Positions 1 to 7,685 of a stretch of DNA of 16,922 bases are shown here, piece by piece; the first letter of the stretch is position 1, and the number at the start of each line of letters is the position of its first letter. The notes under the pieces are model-generated. The model saw only the letters and a program-made list of their open reading frames with translations, was not told the DNA's origin and ran no database searches. Source of the DNA: Acidobacteriota bacterium (GTDB taxonomy: Bacteria > Acidobacteriota > Polarisedimenticolia > Gp22-AA2); NCBI GenBank assembly GCA_016202915.1, contig JACQNT010000192.1, positions 1-16,922 on the forward strand, read 5' to 3'. Position numbers and translations under genes: made by a program.

Positions 1-1017
1 CACGGTGGAATCGGAGCGGATCGTTCCCGAGTAGACGCGGAACAGGGAGATCTTCCCCGAGTACGGGTCGGCGATCGTCTTGAAGACGAAGGCGGAGTAA
101 GGCTCCTCCGGCGTCCCTTGGCGCTCGATCGCCGCCCTGTCCTTCGGGTTCTCCCCCCTGTACGGGCCGCGCTCGCCCGGATGGGGCAGGTGGGCGACGG
201 CGGCGTCCAGGATCGGGTGGGCGCCGATGTTCATGAGGGCCGAGGCGCAGAAGATCGGGAAGATCCTCCTCGCCTTGACGCCCTTCGTGAGCCCCGTCAT
301 CAGGTCTGATTGGGACAGCTCCCCCGATTCGAAGAATTTCTCCATCAGGGTGTCGTCGACCTCGGCCACCATCTCCATCAGCTTCTCGCGCGCCTCCTTG
401 ACGGAGGCGTCCAGGTCGGCCGGAACGTCCTCGACCTGCTGCCTGCCGCTTTCGTCCTCCTGGTACAGGTAGGCCTTCGAGGTCACGAGGTCCACGACGC
501 CGCGGAACCCCTTCTCGGTCCCGATCGGAATCTGCGCCGGCACGGCCTGCCGCCCGAAGGCCCTGCCGACCGACTCGACGGCCCGCGCGAAAGAGGCGTT
601 CTCCCGGTCCAGCTTGTTCACGACGATGAGGCGCGGCAGATCGAACTCCTCGGCGTAGCTCCAGGCCTCCTCGGTCTGCACCTCCACCCCGGCCACGCCG
701 TCGACCACGACGACGGCGCCGTCGAGGACGCGCAGGGCCGCCCTGGCGTCGGCGATGAAGGCGCCGTACCCCGGCGTGTCGATCAGGTTGAGCTTGGTCT
801 TCTTCCACTCCAGGTGGCACAGGGAGGACGAGATCGTGAAGCGGCGGGCGATCTCTTCTTCATCGTAGTCGGTGACCGTGTTCCCCTGGTCGACCTTGCC
901 CAGGCGGTTCACCGTTCCGGAGCAGAAGAGCAGGGCGGAGGCGAGAGAGGTCTTGCCGGAGGAACCGTGGCCGATGAGGCCCAGGTTGCGGATCTCGGAG
1001 ATCTCGTGGACCTTCAT
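1..1017 (-). CDS. fusA: Elongation factor G homologue, EF-G2-like (C-terminus off the left edge)
   Basis: Translational GTPase that would drive ribosomal translocation or recycling in the cytoplasm. The 339 visible residues cover the G domain and the start of domain II. G1 is GHGSSGKT (16-23), G3 is DTPG (80-83), G4 is NKLD (134-137) and a CASAL G5 follows near residue 260. In housekeeping EF-G the P-loop reads AHIDAGKT and switch II DTPGHVDF; here GHGSSGKT and DTPGYGAF match the divergent EF-G2-type paralogues. The canonical switch I is also replaced, with an acidic DYDEEE stretch around residues 50-55. The ATG at 1017 is preceded by AAAGGAAG with a 6-nt gap, which fixes the start. It lies 63 nt downstream of the cysteine-rich protein gene on the same strand and probably shares its promoter. 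The missing C-terminal part prevents a firm subfamily call. Confidence 0.9.
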   Translation of the reverse strand, partial: MKVHEISEIRNLGLIGHGSSGKTSLASALLFCSGTVNRLGKVDQGNTVTDYDEEEIARRFTISSSLCHLEWKKTKLNLIDTPGYGAFIADARAALRVLDGAVVVVDGVAGVEVQTEEAWSYAEEFDLPRLIVVNKLDRENASFARAVESVGRAFGRQAVPAQIPIGTEKGFRGVVDLVTSKAYLYQEDESGRQQVEDVPADLDASVKEAREKLMEMVAEVDDTLMEKFFESGELSQSDLMTGLTKGVKARRIFPIFCASALMNIGAHPILDAAVAHLPHPGERGPYRGENPKDRAAIERQGTPEEPYSAFVFKTIADPYSGKISLFRVYSGTIRSDSTV

Positions 1018-1080
1018 ACGAGGCTTCCTTTCCGGACGGCCGGGCAGGTGCCCCCGAGAGGCCCGCGGGGCGGAAGCCGG

Positions 1081-1584
1081 TTACCTGCCGGCCTTCACCT
1101 CGTCGTAGACCTTCTGCACCATCCCTTTGACCATGGGGCAACGCGGATCGTTGATGTAGCAGCGGGCCAGCGTGTCGTTCTTGCAGCCGCAGGTACACAT
1201 CTCGCTGTTGACCTGCTGGAGGAACTTCTCCCTCTGCCGCGGCTTGAGCCCCGCCACGTCGAAGCCGGGCAGCTCCGTGAAGTAGTTGGCCACCGCCACG
1301 ATCGGCGCCGTGTTGGTCGGAGCCGGGATCCCCTCGACCGCCCCGACGGCCGTCTCGGGCCTGAACTCCTGAGCGGTGGTCGGCTCCTCCTCCGCGGGGG
1401 GCGCGGGCGGCGGGCTGGACCCGGCCTGCGCGGCGTCCGCCGGGCTCTCGACGGCCGCGGCGGGCGACGCCGTGTCCTGCGCCGGCGCGACCCCGGGATC
1501 GCCGGACTTGGAGCAGTGGACCAGGGCGAAGCCGAAGACCAGGAGGGCCGTGCAGAGGATCAGGCGTCCACGGGCGGTGTTCAA
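1081..1584 (-). CDS. Exported, cysteine-rich putative lipoprotein (CxCxC motif)
   Basis: Unrecognised small exported protein of 167 residues. A basic start and hydrophobic stretch (about residues 8-22) end in LVHC, with C24 a possible lipidation site; His at -1 is atypical, so an uncleaved anchor is possible. Residues 25-80 are a low-complexity Ala/Pro/Glu linker, typical of a tether across the periplasm. The C-terminal domain carries C130, C132, C134, C142 and C149 in the motif CTCGCKNDTLARC followed by a PRCP turn. This spacing recalls the C-x-CGC-x(n)-C patterns of CcmH-like and PCYCGC-type proteins, but I cannot assign it to a family; metal or haem-pathway thiol chemistry is inference. 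The start is TTG at 1584, chosen because AAGGAGA lies 7 nt upstream and no in-frame ATG is better placed. It is first in the operon with the EF-G homologue. Confidence 0.75.
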   Translation of the reverse strand: MNTARGRLILCTALLVFGFALVHCSKSGDPGVAPAQDTASPAAAVESPADAAQAGSSPPPAPPAEEEPTTAQEFRPETAVGAVEGIPAPTNTAPIVAVANYFTELPGFDVAGLKPRQREKFLQQVNSEMCTCGCKNDTLARCYINDPRCPMVKGMVQKVYDEVKAGR

Positions 1585-1633
1585 GTGCGGTCTCCTTTTT
1601 CAATCACGACGGGTCGGCTCGATCGAGCGCAGC

Positions 1634-1662
1634 AGTCTACCGCCGCGCTGGGGGCAAGTCAA
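1634..1662 (-). promoter_or_regulatory. Sigma70-like promoter for the Cys-rich protein/EF-G operon
   Basis: On the minus strand, TTGACT (1662-1657), a 17-nt spacer and TAGACT (1639-1634) form the best promoter in the window. The predicted transcription start is about 40 nt upstream of the TTG start codon at 1584, leaving room for the visible AAGGAGA ribosome-binding site. Confidence 0.65.
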
Positions 1663-1719
1663 GGCGGGCGGGCGGGAGCGCCCCTCGGGAACGGCTGTGG
1701 CGCGCGGCTTCGCGAAGGA

Positions 1720-1725
1720 TATAAT
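1720..1725 (+). promoter_or_regulatory. -10 element upstream of the nucleotidyltransferase gene
   Basis: TATAAT, a perfect -10 hexamer in a GC-rich intergenic stretch. No good -35 hexamer is seen at 16-18 nt. Transcription would begin near 1732, downstream of the alternative in-frame ATG at 1724. This argues for the ATG at 1790 as the real start. Confidence 0.45.
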
Positions 1726-1789
1726 GCGCCCGTCCTCGCCGCCGGCGGCCCGATGGCCCCGCGAGCCGGCGGGCGGCCGTCTCCACGCG

Positions 1790-2872
1790 ATGAATCCTGA
1801 TACCGCGTACTCGCCATCCTTCAGCGCCGCGCTCCTGGCGCTCCTGCGCGGAGAGAATCCCCGGGACGATTTCCCCGCGGCGGTCGCCGAGTCGGGGCTC
1901 AGGCGCTTCGAGTGCGGCGGCTACCTGCATGGCCTGTGGATCCGCGACGGCGGTACCGGCGTCCTGCCCGCCGGGTGGGGCGCGGGGATCGCCGCGATCC
2001 ACCGCAAGACGGCGGTCGACAACCTCGTGGCCCTCGCCGAGTTCAGGAAGGTGGGACGGATCCTCCAGGAGGAGCGCATCCCGTTCGTGCTGCTCAAGGG
2101 GGCGGCGTACCTGGTGGACCTGTACGACGATCCCGGAGAGAGGGCGCTCACCGACATCGACCTCCTCATCCGGAGGGGCGATGCGGGCCGCCTGGCGCGC
2201 CGCCTGGCAGGGGCCGGATACCGGGGGGAAGTCGGCGTCGATTTCCCCGGGAACCGCCGCTTCGAGATGTCGGCCCCGGGAGAGGCGGCGGTCGGCTTCG
2301 AATTCCACTGGGCCCTGGGGCTGCCCCATCGTTTCCGTGTGCAAGGGGAGGAGGTCTGGCGGCGGACCGGCGGTGCCGTCCTGGAGGGGGTCCCCTGCCT
2401 GCGCGCGGCGCCGGAGGACGCTCTGCTGTACCACGTGGCGCATCTCGCCGACCACTACTTCGGCCCCTCGCTGAAGTGGCTCATCGACCTGCGCCGGATG
2501 TTCCGGAAGTGGCCGATCGATCCCGAGGTTCTGGCGGGCCGGAGCGCCGCGTGGCGCGTCAGGACCGCCCTGTACCTCGCCCTGCGGCACTTCGACAGGG
2601 TGTTCCCGGGAGAGGCGCCGGCGGGGCTGATGGAGCGCGTGGCTCCGGGATCCTGGCGGCGGACCCTGCTCCTCGCGCGGATGTCCTCCGATCCCCTCGA
2701 GATGTTCTCCGTGTCCCCGTCCTCGAAGAGGCGCTACCCCCTGCGCAGCCTCATGCTCGATCGTGTCGAGGACGCCCTCCTCCTGGCGCTCGGCGTGTCC
2801 CTGAGGCCCCTGACCCGCCCCCTGGCGCGCGCCCTGGGCAGGGCGGATCCCCCCTGGGAGTGGCGCGACTGA
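1790..2872 (+). CDS. Uncharacterised nucleotidyltransferase (NTP_transf_5-like)
   Basis: A 360-residue cytoplasmic protein with the hallmark of the NTP_transf_5 family (nucleotidyltransferase superfamily): LLKGAAYLVDLYDDPGER around K103, then TDIDLLI with D122 and D124 as the probable metal-binding pair. Next come FEFHW and an alpha-helical C-terminal half (ALLYHVAHLADHYF, WLIDLRR). In other genomes such proteins often sit near polysaccharide or peptide-modification genes, but substrates are not established. Here it stands alone, between a divergent operon and the nfo-queuosine operon, so context gives no clue. The start at 1790 is preferred over the in-frame ATG at 1724 because that codon lies inside the TATAAT element. 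No Shine-Dalgarno sequence is obvious. It ends about 120 nt before nfo. Confidence 0.75.
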   Translation: MNPDTAYSPSFSAALLALLRGENPRDDFPAAVAESGLRRFECGGYLHGLWIRDGGTGVLPAGWGAGIAAIHRKTAVDNLVALAEFRKVGRILQEERIPFVLLKGAAYLVDLYDDPGERALTDIDLLIRRGDAGRLARRLAGAGYRGEVGVDFPGNRRFEMSAPGEAAVGFEFHWALGLPHRFRVQGEEVWRRTGGAVLEGVPCLRAAPEDALLYHVAHLADHYFGPSLKWLIDLRRMFRKWPIDPEVLAGRSAAWRVRTALYLALRHFDRVFPGEAPAGLMERVAPGSWRRTLLLARMSSDPLEMFSVSPSSKRRYPLRSLMLDRVEDALLLALGVSLRPLTRPLARALGRADPPWEWRD

Positions 2873-2981
2873 TCGGGGGCGGTCCCCGCCTGCCGAAGCA
2901 CTGTCCCGCGGCATGCCTGCGCGGAGCCGTGCCTCCCGGGCGAAGGCGCCGCACCGCACACCGTTGAATGTCTCCGGCGGG

Positions 2982-2987
2982 TATACT
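2982..2987 (+). promoter_or_regulatory. -10 element for nfo and the queuosine operon
   Basis: TATACT lies 7 nt before the ATG at 2995. This spacing would place the transcript start at or next to the start codon. No matching -35 hexamer is present at the usual distance. It is one of several such arrangements in this window. Confidence 0.4.
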
Positions 2988-2994
2988 GATGAGC

Positions 2995-3921
2995 ATGGAG
3001 TCGGTGTCGTGGACGATCCCCAGGCGGCCGCTGGGGGCGCACATGTCGATCGCCGGGGGCGTGCACCGGGCGATCGAGCGCGGCGCGGCGATCGGCTGCA
3101 GCGCCATCCAGATCTTCACCAAGAGCAGCAACCAGTGGGCCGCCCGCGACCTTCCTGAGGGGGAGTCCGCCCGCTTCAGGGCGGAGCGCGCCCGCCTGCG
3201 CATCGATCCTGTGGTGGCGCACGACTCCTATCTCATCAACCTCTGCTCTCCGGACGACCGGCTCTACCGGCGCTCGATCGAGGCGTGCCTGGTGGAGCTG
3301 CAGCGCTGCGAGCGGCTCGGCGTGGCCTGGCTTATCACCCACCCGGGGAGCCACATGGGCCAGGGCGTGGCGTTCGGCGTCCGCCGGCTGGCGGAGGCGA
3401 TCGACGAGATCCACCGGCGGCTGCCTTCGCGGACGGCCTCCATCGCCCTGGAGACGATGGCGGGCCAGGGCTCGGCGATCGGCTCGCGGTTCGAGGAGAT
3501 CGCCGCCGTCATCGCCCGGGCCCGGGATCCCGACCGGATCGGCGTCTGCCTCGACACCTGCCATGTCTTCGCGGCGGGCTACGACATCCGGACGCGCGCG
3601 GGCTACCTCGACACGCTGCGCCGCTTCGACGGCGCCATCGGGCTCCGGCGGCTTCGCGCCGTCCACCTGAACGATTCGAAGAAGGACCTCGGCTGCCGCG
3701 TGGACCGGCACGAGCACATCGGCAGGGGGTACCTGGGGCGGGAGGCGTTCGGCTTCCTCATGAACGACCCGAGGTTTCTCCGCGTGCCGCTCATCCTCGA
3801 GACGCCCAAGGGGGAGGACTGCCGCGAGGACGTCGAAAACCTTGAAGTCCTGATCGGCCTGGTGAAGAGGGAGGCCCGTAGGGGCGCGGGCGCGGCGGCG
3901 GCCCCGGGGGGCGGGCGATGA
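2995..3921 (+). CDS. nfo: Deoxyribonuclease IV (AP endonuclease)
   Basis: Endonuclease IV cleaves the DNA backbone 5' of abasic sites in base excision repair, using three zinc ions in a TIM barrel. The 308 residues show GAHMS at the start of the barrel and the family's metal ligands in order: His in VVAHDSYLIN, His in THPGSHMG, Glu in ALETMAG, Asp and His in CLDTCHVFAAGYD, His in VHLNDSK, Asp and His in DRHEHIG, and Glu in ILETPKG. Length fits the family (about 280-300). In-frame ATGs also occur at 2968 and 2989. I chose 2995 because TATACT at 2982-2987 would place transcription start at that codon. Its stop overlaps the queE start as ATGA, so it heads a translationally coupled operon with queuosine genes. 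Confidence 0.93.
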   Translation: MESVSWTIPRRPLGAHMSIAGGVHRAIERGAAIGCSAIQIFTKSSNQWAARDLPEGESARFRAERARLRIDPVVAHDSYLINLCSPDDRLYRRSIEACLVELQRCERLGVAWLITHPGSHMGQGVAFGVRRLAEAIDEIHRRLPSRTASIALETMAGQGSAIGSRFEEIAAVIARARDPDRIGVCLDTCHVFAAGYDIRTRAGYLDTLRRFDGAIGLRRLRAVHLNDSKKDLGCRVDRHEHIGRGYLGREAFGFLMNDPRFLRVPLILETPKGEDCREDVENLEVLIGLVKREARRGAGAAAAPGGGR

Positions 3922-4595
3922 CGGCCACGGCGGCGGTGCGCGATCGGACCGCGACGAGGCTGAAGATCAACGAGATCTTCCACAGCATCCAGGGGGAGTC
4001 GCGCCACGCCGGCCGTCCCTGCGTCTTCGTGCGCCTGACCTGGTGCAACCTGCGCTGCTCCTGGTGCGACACCGCCTACGCCTTCGAGGAAGGGACGGAC
4101 GCGACGGTCGGCGAGGTCTGCGCCCGCGTCGGCTCCTACGGGACGCGCTACGTCCTGGTCACGGGAGGGGAGCCGCTGGTTCAGGAAGGCGTGCACGACC
4201 TGATCGGCGAGCTGCTGGAGCGCGGCTTCGAGGTCGCCGTGGAGACCGGAGGCAGCCTGGACATCGCGCCGCTCGATCGCAGGGTCATGGTGGTCATGGA
4301 CCTCAAATGCCCCGGCAGCGGAATGAGCGACCGGAACCGCTGGGAGAACCTCGCGCTCTTGAAGCCGGGCGACGAGATCAAGTTCGTCATCGCCGACCGC
4401 GCCGACTACGAGTGGAGCCGGGCCGCCATCGCGCGCCACCGGCTGGCGGAGCGCTGGAGCGTGCTCCTGTCTCCCGTGCACGGCGTGCTGCCCCCGCGCG
4501 ATCTCTCCGGGTGGATCCTCGCCGACACCCTCCCGGTCCGCCTGCAACTGCAGATCCACAAGTACATCTGGCCCCCCGACGCCCGGGGGGTCTGA
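3918..4595 (+). CDS. queE: 7-carboxy-7-deazaguanine synthase (radical SAM)
   Basis: QueE converts 6-carboxytetrahydropterin to 7-carboxy-7-deazaguanine in queuosine precursor (preQ0) synthesis. The 225 residues include IFHSIQGE near the N-terminus, the QueE cluster motif C-x3-C-x2-C at C43, C47 and C50 (WCNLRCSWCDT) and the SAM-binding TGGEPL strand. The Lys-Cys-Pro-Gly-Ser-Gly loop (DLKCPGSG) and the C-terminal LQLQIHKYIW also match QueE. Length is normal. The ATG overlaps the nfo stop by 4 nt, giving coupling, and queC follows 9 nt after the stop. QueD and GTP cyclohydrolase (FolE), which make the substrate, are not in this window. Confidence 0.95.
   Translation: MTATAAVRDRTATRLKINEIFHSIQGESRHAGRPCVFVRLTWCNLRCSWCDTAYAFEEGTDATVGEVCARVGSYGTRYVLVTGGEPLVQEGVHDLIGELLERGFEVAVETGGSLDIAPLDRRVMVVMDLKCPGSGMSDRNRWENLALLKPGDEIKFVIADRADYEWSRAAIARHRLAERWSVLLSPVHGVLPPRDLSGWILADTLPVRLQLQIHKYIWPPDARGV
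4572..4590 (+). other. GC hairpin at the queE-queC junction
   Basis: Six C, a 7-nt loop and six G form a perfect 6-bp stem inside the last codons of queE, 14 nt before the queC start codon. There is no T-tract, so it is not a standard terminator. It could modulate coupling to queC or only reflect codon use. Confidence 0.25.
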
Positions 4596-4604
4596 AGGGA
4601 CGCC

Positions 4605-5291
4605 ATGGGCGCGGACGCTTCCCGCCGGAGCCTGGCGGTCGTCCTGCTGAGCGGCGGGATGGACTCCTGCGTCACGGCGGCCATCGCCCGGCGCGACCAC
4701 GACCTGGCCCTGCTGCACGTCGGCTACGGCCAGCGGACCGAGGATCGCGAGCGGCGCGCCTTCCAGGCGATCGCGGCGCACTGGGGCGTCGAGCGCACGC
4801 TCCTGGCGCGCCTCGACCACCTCCGGGCGATCGGCGGGTCGGCCCTGACCGACCCGGCGCGGGACGCCATCGACGCGCGGCGGCCCGACTCCGCGATTCC
4901 CGACACCTACGTGCCGTTCCGCAACACGCATCTTCTGGCGATCGCCGTCTCCTGGGCCGAGGTTCTCGGGGCGCGCCGGATCTTCATCGGGGCGGTCCAG
5001 GAGGACAGCAGCGGCTACCCCGACTGCCGCGAGGAGTACTACGAGGCGTTCAACAGGCTGCTGCGGGTCGGGACGCGGCCCGAGACCGACCTCGCCGTCG
5101 AGACCCCCCTGATCCACATGAGCAAGGCCGACATCGTCCGGGAAGGGGTGAGGCTGCAGGCGCCGCTTCATCTCACCTGGTCGTGCTACACGGAGGAGGA
5201 GGTCGCGTGCGGGCTCTGCGAGTCCTGCCGCCTGCGCCTCAAGGGCTTCGCCCTGGCCGGCGTCACCGACCCGCTGCGCTACCGCGCATGA
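4605..5291 (+). CDS. queC: 7-cyano-7-deazaguanine (preQ0) synthase
   Basis: QueC uses ATP and ammonia to convert 7-carboxy-7-deazaguanine, the QueE product, to preQ0. The 228 residues start with the PP-loop SGGMDS (16-21), which binds ATP pyrophosphate. They continue with the family's YVPFRN segment and GAVQEDSSGYPDCR. The C-terminal zinc site is C194, C202, C205 and C208 (CYTEEEVACGLCESC). Length is normal. The start is supported by AAGGGA 4 nt upstream of ATG 4605; that site overlaps the queE stop codon. The gene's own stop overlaps the queA start as ATGA. Confidence 0.95.
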   Translation: MGADASRRSLAVVLLSGGMDSCVTAAIARRDHDLALLHVGYGQRTEDRERRAFQAIAAHWGVERTLLARLDHLRAIGGSALTDPARDAIDARRPDSAIPDTYVPFRNTHLLAIAVSWAEVLGARRIFIGAVQEDSSGYPDCREEYYEAFNRLLRVGTRPETDLAVETPLIHMSKADIVREGVRLQAPLHLTWSCYTEEEVACGLCESCRLRLKGFALAGVTDPLRYRA

Positions 5292-6349
5292 GCCCCGGCA
5301 CCCTCATCCAGGACTTCGATTACCGCCTGCCCGGGGATCTGGTGGCGCAGCAGCCCTGCGCCCGCCGCGACGAGGCGAGGCTGATGGTCCTGGATCGCGC
5401 CGCCCCCGGACGGGAGATCACCGAGGCAACCGTCGCCGGCCTCGGTCATTTCCTGAAGCCGGGCGACCTGCTCGTCCTGAACGACAGCCGGGTGATCCCG
5501 GCGCGCCTGAGGTCCAGGAAGAGAACCGGCGGGCGCGTCGATCTCCTCCTCCTCGAGCGCGAGCCGGGAGAACCGATCTGGCGCTGTCTCGCCTCCACGG
5601 GGAAGGGGCTGCGGCCCGGGACGCGGCTCCTCATCGCCCCGGGCTTCGAGGCCGAGTTCCTGGGAGAGATCCCCGCAGGCCGGGTGCGCGTGAGGCTGCA
5701 CGCCGGTCCGGACGGCGTGGAGGGCGCCATCCGCCGGCACGGCGTGATGCCGCTCCCTCCTTACATCCGCCGCGAGCCCGGGGACCCGCGGGACGCTCTC
5801 GATCGCGAGCGCTACCAGACGGTGTACGCGCGGGAGGAAGGGTCGATCGCGGCGCCGACCGCCGGCCTGCATTTCACCGAGACGATGCTGGAGGACCTCG
5901 CGAGGCGCGGGATCGGCGTCGCCCGCCTCACCCTGCACGTCGGTCCGGGGACCTTCCAGCCGGTGCGGACCGAGCGCGTCGAGGACCACCGCCTGCAGCC
6001 GGAGGCCTGCAGGCTTCCCGGGGCCGCGGCGGAGGCGGTCGCCGCGTGCCGGACGCGAGGCGGGCGCGTCGTGGCGGTCGGGACGACGGTCACCCGGGTC
6101 CTCGAGTGGTGCGGCCGGGACGGCGGGCTGGTCCGGCCGGGGGAGGGCTGGTGCGACCTCCTCATCACTCCCGCTCACCGCTTCCGTGTCGTGGACGCCC
6201 TGCTGACCAACTTCCACCTGCCGCGGACCTCCCTCCTGGTCCTGGTCGCGGCGTTCGCCGGCCGGGAGCGGATCCTCGCCGCCTACGAGGAGGCGGTGGC
6301 GCGCGGCTTCCGCTTCTACTCCTACGGCGACGCGATGCTGATCCTGTGA
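5288..6349 (+). CDS. queA: S-adenosylmethionine:tRNA ribosyltransferase-isomerase
   Basis: QueA transfers and isomerises the ribosyl moiety of SAM onto preQ1-modified tRNA, giving epoxyqueuosine at the wobble position. The 353-residue protein has the full family length. Its signatures are FDYRLP near the N-terminus, LVLNDSRVIPARL, the MPLPPYI and YQTVYA segments, SIAAPTAGLHFT, LHVGPGTFQPV and LLTNFHLPRTSLLVLVAAFAG near the C-terminus. The ATG at 5288 overlaps the queC stop. The downstream tgt reading frame begins at a GTG that overlaps the queA stop in turn. In the pathway QueA acts after Tgt, so gene order does not follow reaction order. Confidence 0.95.
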   Translation: MSPGTLIQDFDYRLPGDLVAQQPCARRDEARLMVLDRAAPGREITEATVAGLGHFLKPGDLLVLNDSRVIPARLRSRKRTGGRVDLLLLEREPGEPIWRCLASTGKGLRPGTRLLIAPGFEAEFLGEIPAGRVRVRLHAGPDGVEGAIRRHGVMPLPPYIRREPGDPRDALDRERYQTVYAREEGSIAAPTAGLHFTETMLEDLARRGIGVARLTLHVGPGTFQPVRTERVEDHRLQPEACRLPGAAAEAVAACRTRGGRVVAVGTTVTRVLEWCGRDGGLVRPGEGWCDLLITPAHRFRVVDALLTNFHLPRTSLLVLVAAFAGRERILAAYEEAVARGFRFYSYGDAMLIL

Positions 6350-7524
6350 ATGCCGGCCCGGTGAGCGCCCCGTTCTCCTTCCGCCTGCTGTCTCGCGACC
6401 CGTCCACGGCGGCCCGCCGCGGCCGGATCACCACCCCGCACGGGACGATCGAGACCCCCGCCTTCATGCCGGTCGGCACCGCGGGCGCGGTGAAGGCGAT
6501 GACGCCGGAGGACCTCGTCGGCCTCGGCTACGAGATGATCCTGGGAAACACCTACCACCTGGCGCTGCGGCCCGGGGAGGAGGTGGTCCGTCGCCTGGGG
6601 GGGCTGCACCGCTTCATGCACTGGGAGCGGCCGATCCTGACCGACAGCGGCGGCTACCAGATCCTCAGCCAGGCCGAGAGGCGCACCTTCTCCGAGGACG
6701 GTGTGGTCTTCCGGTCGCACCTCGACGGGTCCCTTCTGGAGATGACCCCGGAGCGCAGCATGCGGATCCAGGAGGCGCTCGGGAGCGACATCGTCATGGC
6801 GTTCGACGACTGCGCGCCCCTGCCCTCGGACCGCGGGCGCCTGGAGGCGGCGGTCGGCAGGACGGCGCGCTGGGCGCGCCGCTGCCTGGACTCCTTCCGG
6901 CGGGACGGGCGCGCCCTGTTCGGCATCGTCCAGGGAGGGGACGACCCGGATCTGCGGGCGAGGAGCGTCGCCGCCATCACCGCCCTAGGGTTCGACGGCT
7001 ACGCCATCGGCGGCGTCTCGGTCGGCGAGTCGGCGGAGCGCAGCCGGGCGGCCGTGGCGTTCACCGCCCCGCTCCTGCCCGAGGACCGGCCGCGCTACCT
7101 GATGGGCATGGGGACGCCCGCCGACCTGGTGGAGATGGTGGCCCTCGGCTGCGACCTGTTCGACTGCGTCCTGCCGACACGCAACGCCCGCAACGGCATG
7201 CTGTACACCTCCACCGGCCGCCTGCAGATCAAGCGGCGGGAGTTCCTCGAGGATCCCGGACCGGTCGACCCGTCGTGCGGGTGCCCCGTCTGCCGGAGCT
7301 ACTCGCGCGCCTACCTGCGGCACCTCTACGTCTCGGGCGAGATCCTGTCGATGCGCCTGAACACCCTGCACAACCTGCACCTCTATGCCGACCTGATGGG
7401 CCGCGCGCGGGCGGCGATCGAGGCGGGGGAGTACGCCGCCTTCCTGCGGGACTTCCGTTCCCGGTGGCAGGAAGGAACCGGTGGTGAAGAGGCAGAGGGA
7501 GAGCGCGAGAGACCTCCGATCTGA
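6346..7524 (+). CDS. tgt: tRNA-guanine transglycosylase
   Basis: Tgt exchanges guanine 34 of GUN-anticodon tRNAs for preQ1. Numbering from GTG 6346, the 392 residues contain TPAFMPVGTAG, LTDSGGYQ with catalytic D100, the IVQGG segment, and FDCVLPTRNARNG with the nucleophile D273. The zinc site has C311, C313 and C316 plus a His near 342. The start is uncertain. GTG 6346 overlaps the queA stop (GTGA), echoing the 4-nt overlaps elsewhere in the operon. GTG 6361 would start closer to the usual N-terminus. The last 15 or so residues are a Glu/Arg-rich tail beyond the conserved domain, lying right at the edge of the compositionally odd stretch that follows. Confidence 0.95.
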   Translation: MNAGPVSAPFSFRLLSRDPSTAARRGRITTPHGTIETPAFMPVGTAGAVKAMTPEDLVGLGYEMILGNTYHLALRPGEEVVRRLGGLHRFMHWERPILTDSGGYQILSQAERRTFSEDGVVFRSHLDGSLLEMTPERSMRIQEALGSDIVMAFDDCAPLPSDRGRLEAAVGRTARWARRCLDSFRRDGRALFGIVQGGDDPDLRARSVAAITALGFDGYAIGGVSVGESAERSRAAVAFTAPLLPEDRPRYLMGMGTPADLVEMVALGCDLFDCVLPTRNARNGMLYTSTGRLQIKRREFLEDPGPVDPSCGCPVCRSYSRAYLRHLYVSGEILSMRLNTLHNLHLYADLMGRARAAIEAGEYAAFLRDFRSRWQEGTGGEEAEGERERPPI

Positions 7525-7629
7525 AGGTGATACTCCTTCGGGTCGCCATCGCGATTTTGGCCAACTCGTCAATCATGCTCTAACTTATTCTACATGAGTC
7601 ACTTACCGGTTCTATGCCGGGGTCGATGA

Positions 7630-7642
7630 AATATCTGATATT
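7630..7642. repeat. 13-nt perfect palindrome (possible operator)
   Basis: AATATC-T-GATATT is a perfect 6-bp inverted repeat around a single T, in the most AT-rich part of the window. It lies 43 nt upstream of the ATG of the small plus-strand ORF. A regulator-binding site is possible but unsupported by any known consensus. Confidence 0.3.
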
Positions 7643-7685
7643 GTTTTGAAAGCCTCCGCGATGTAGATTAGTTGGCGAGGACGCC

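Noticed and set aside
1724..1789. N-terminal extension of the nucleotidyltransferase from ATG 1724
   Set aside because: That ATG lies inside the TATAAT element and the extension is low-complexity Pro/Arg/Ala sequence.
310..1800. Long plus-strand open frame over the EF-G and Cys-rich protein genes
   Set aside because: Low-complexity Arg/Gly/Leu-rich translation, antisense to two well-supported genes.
2964..2969. TTGAAT as the -35 for nfo
   Set aside because: Only 12 nt from the TATACT element.
2873..2994. preQ1 riboswitch upstream of the queuosine operon
   Set aside because: No short preQ1 aptamer pattern (A-rich 3' tail pairing with a small stem-loop) is present in this GC-rich interval.
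7522..7540. GAAGG/CCTTC hairpin after tgt as a terminator
   Set aside because: Five-bp stem and no T-tract; not strong enough to call.
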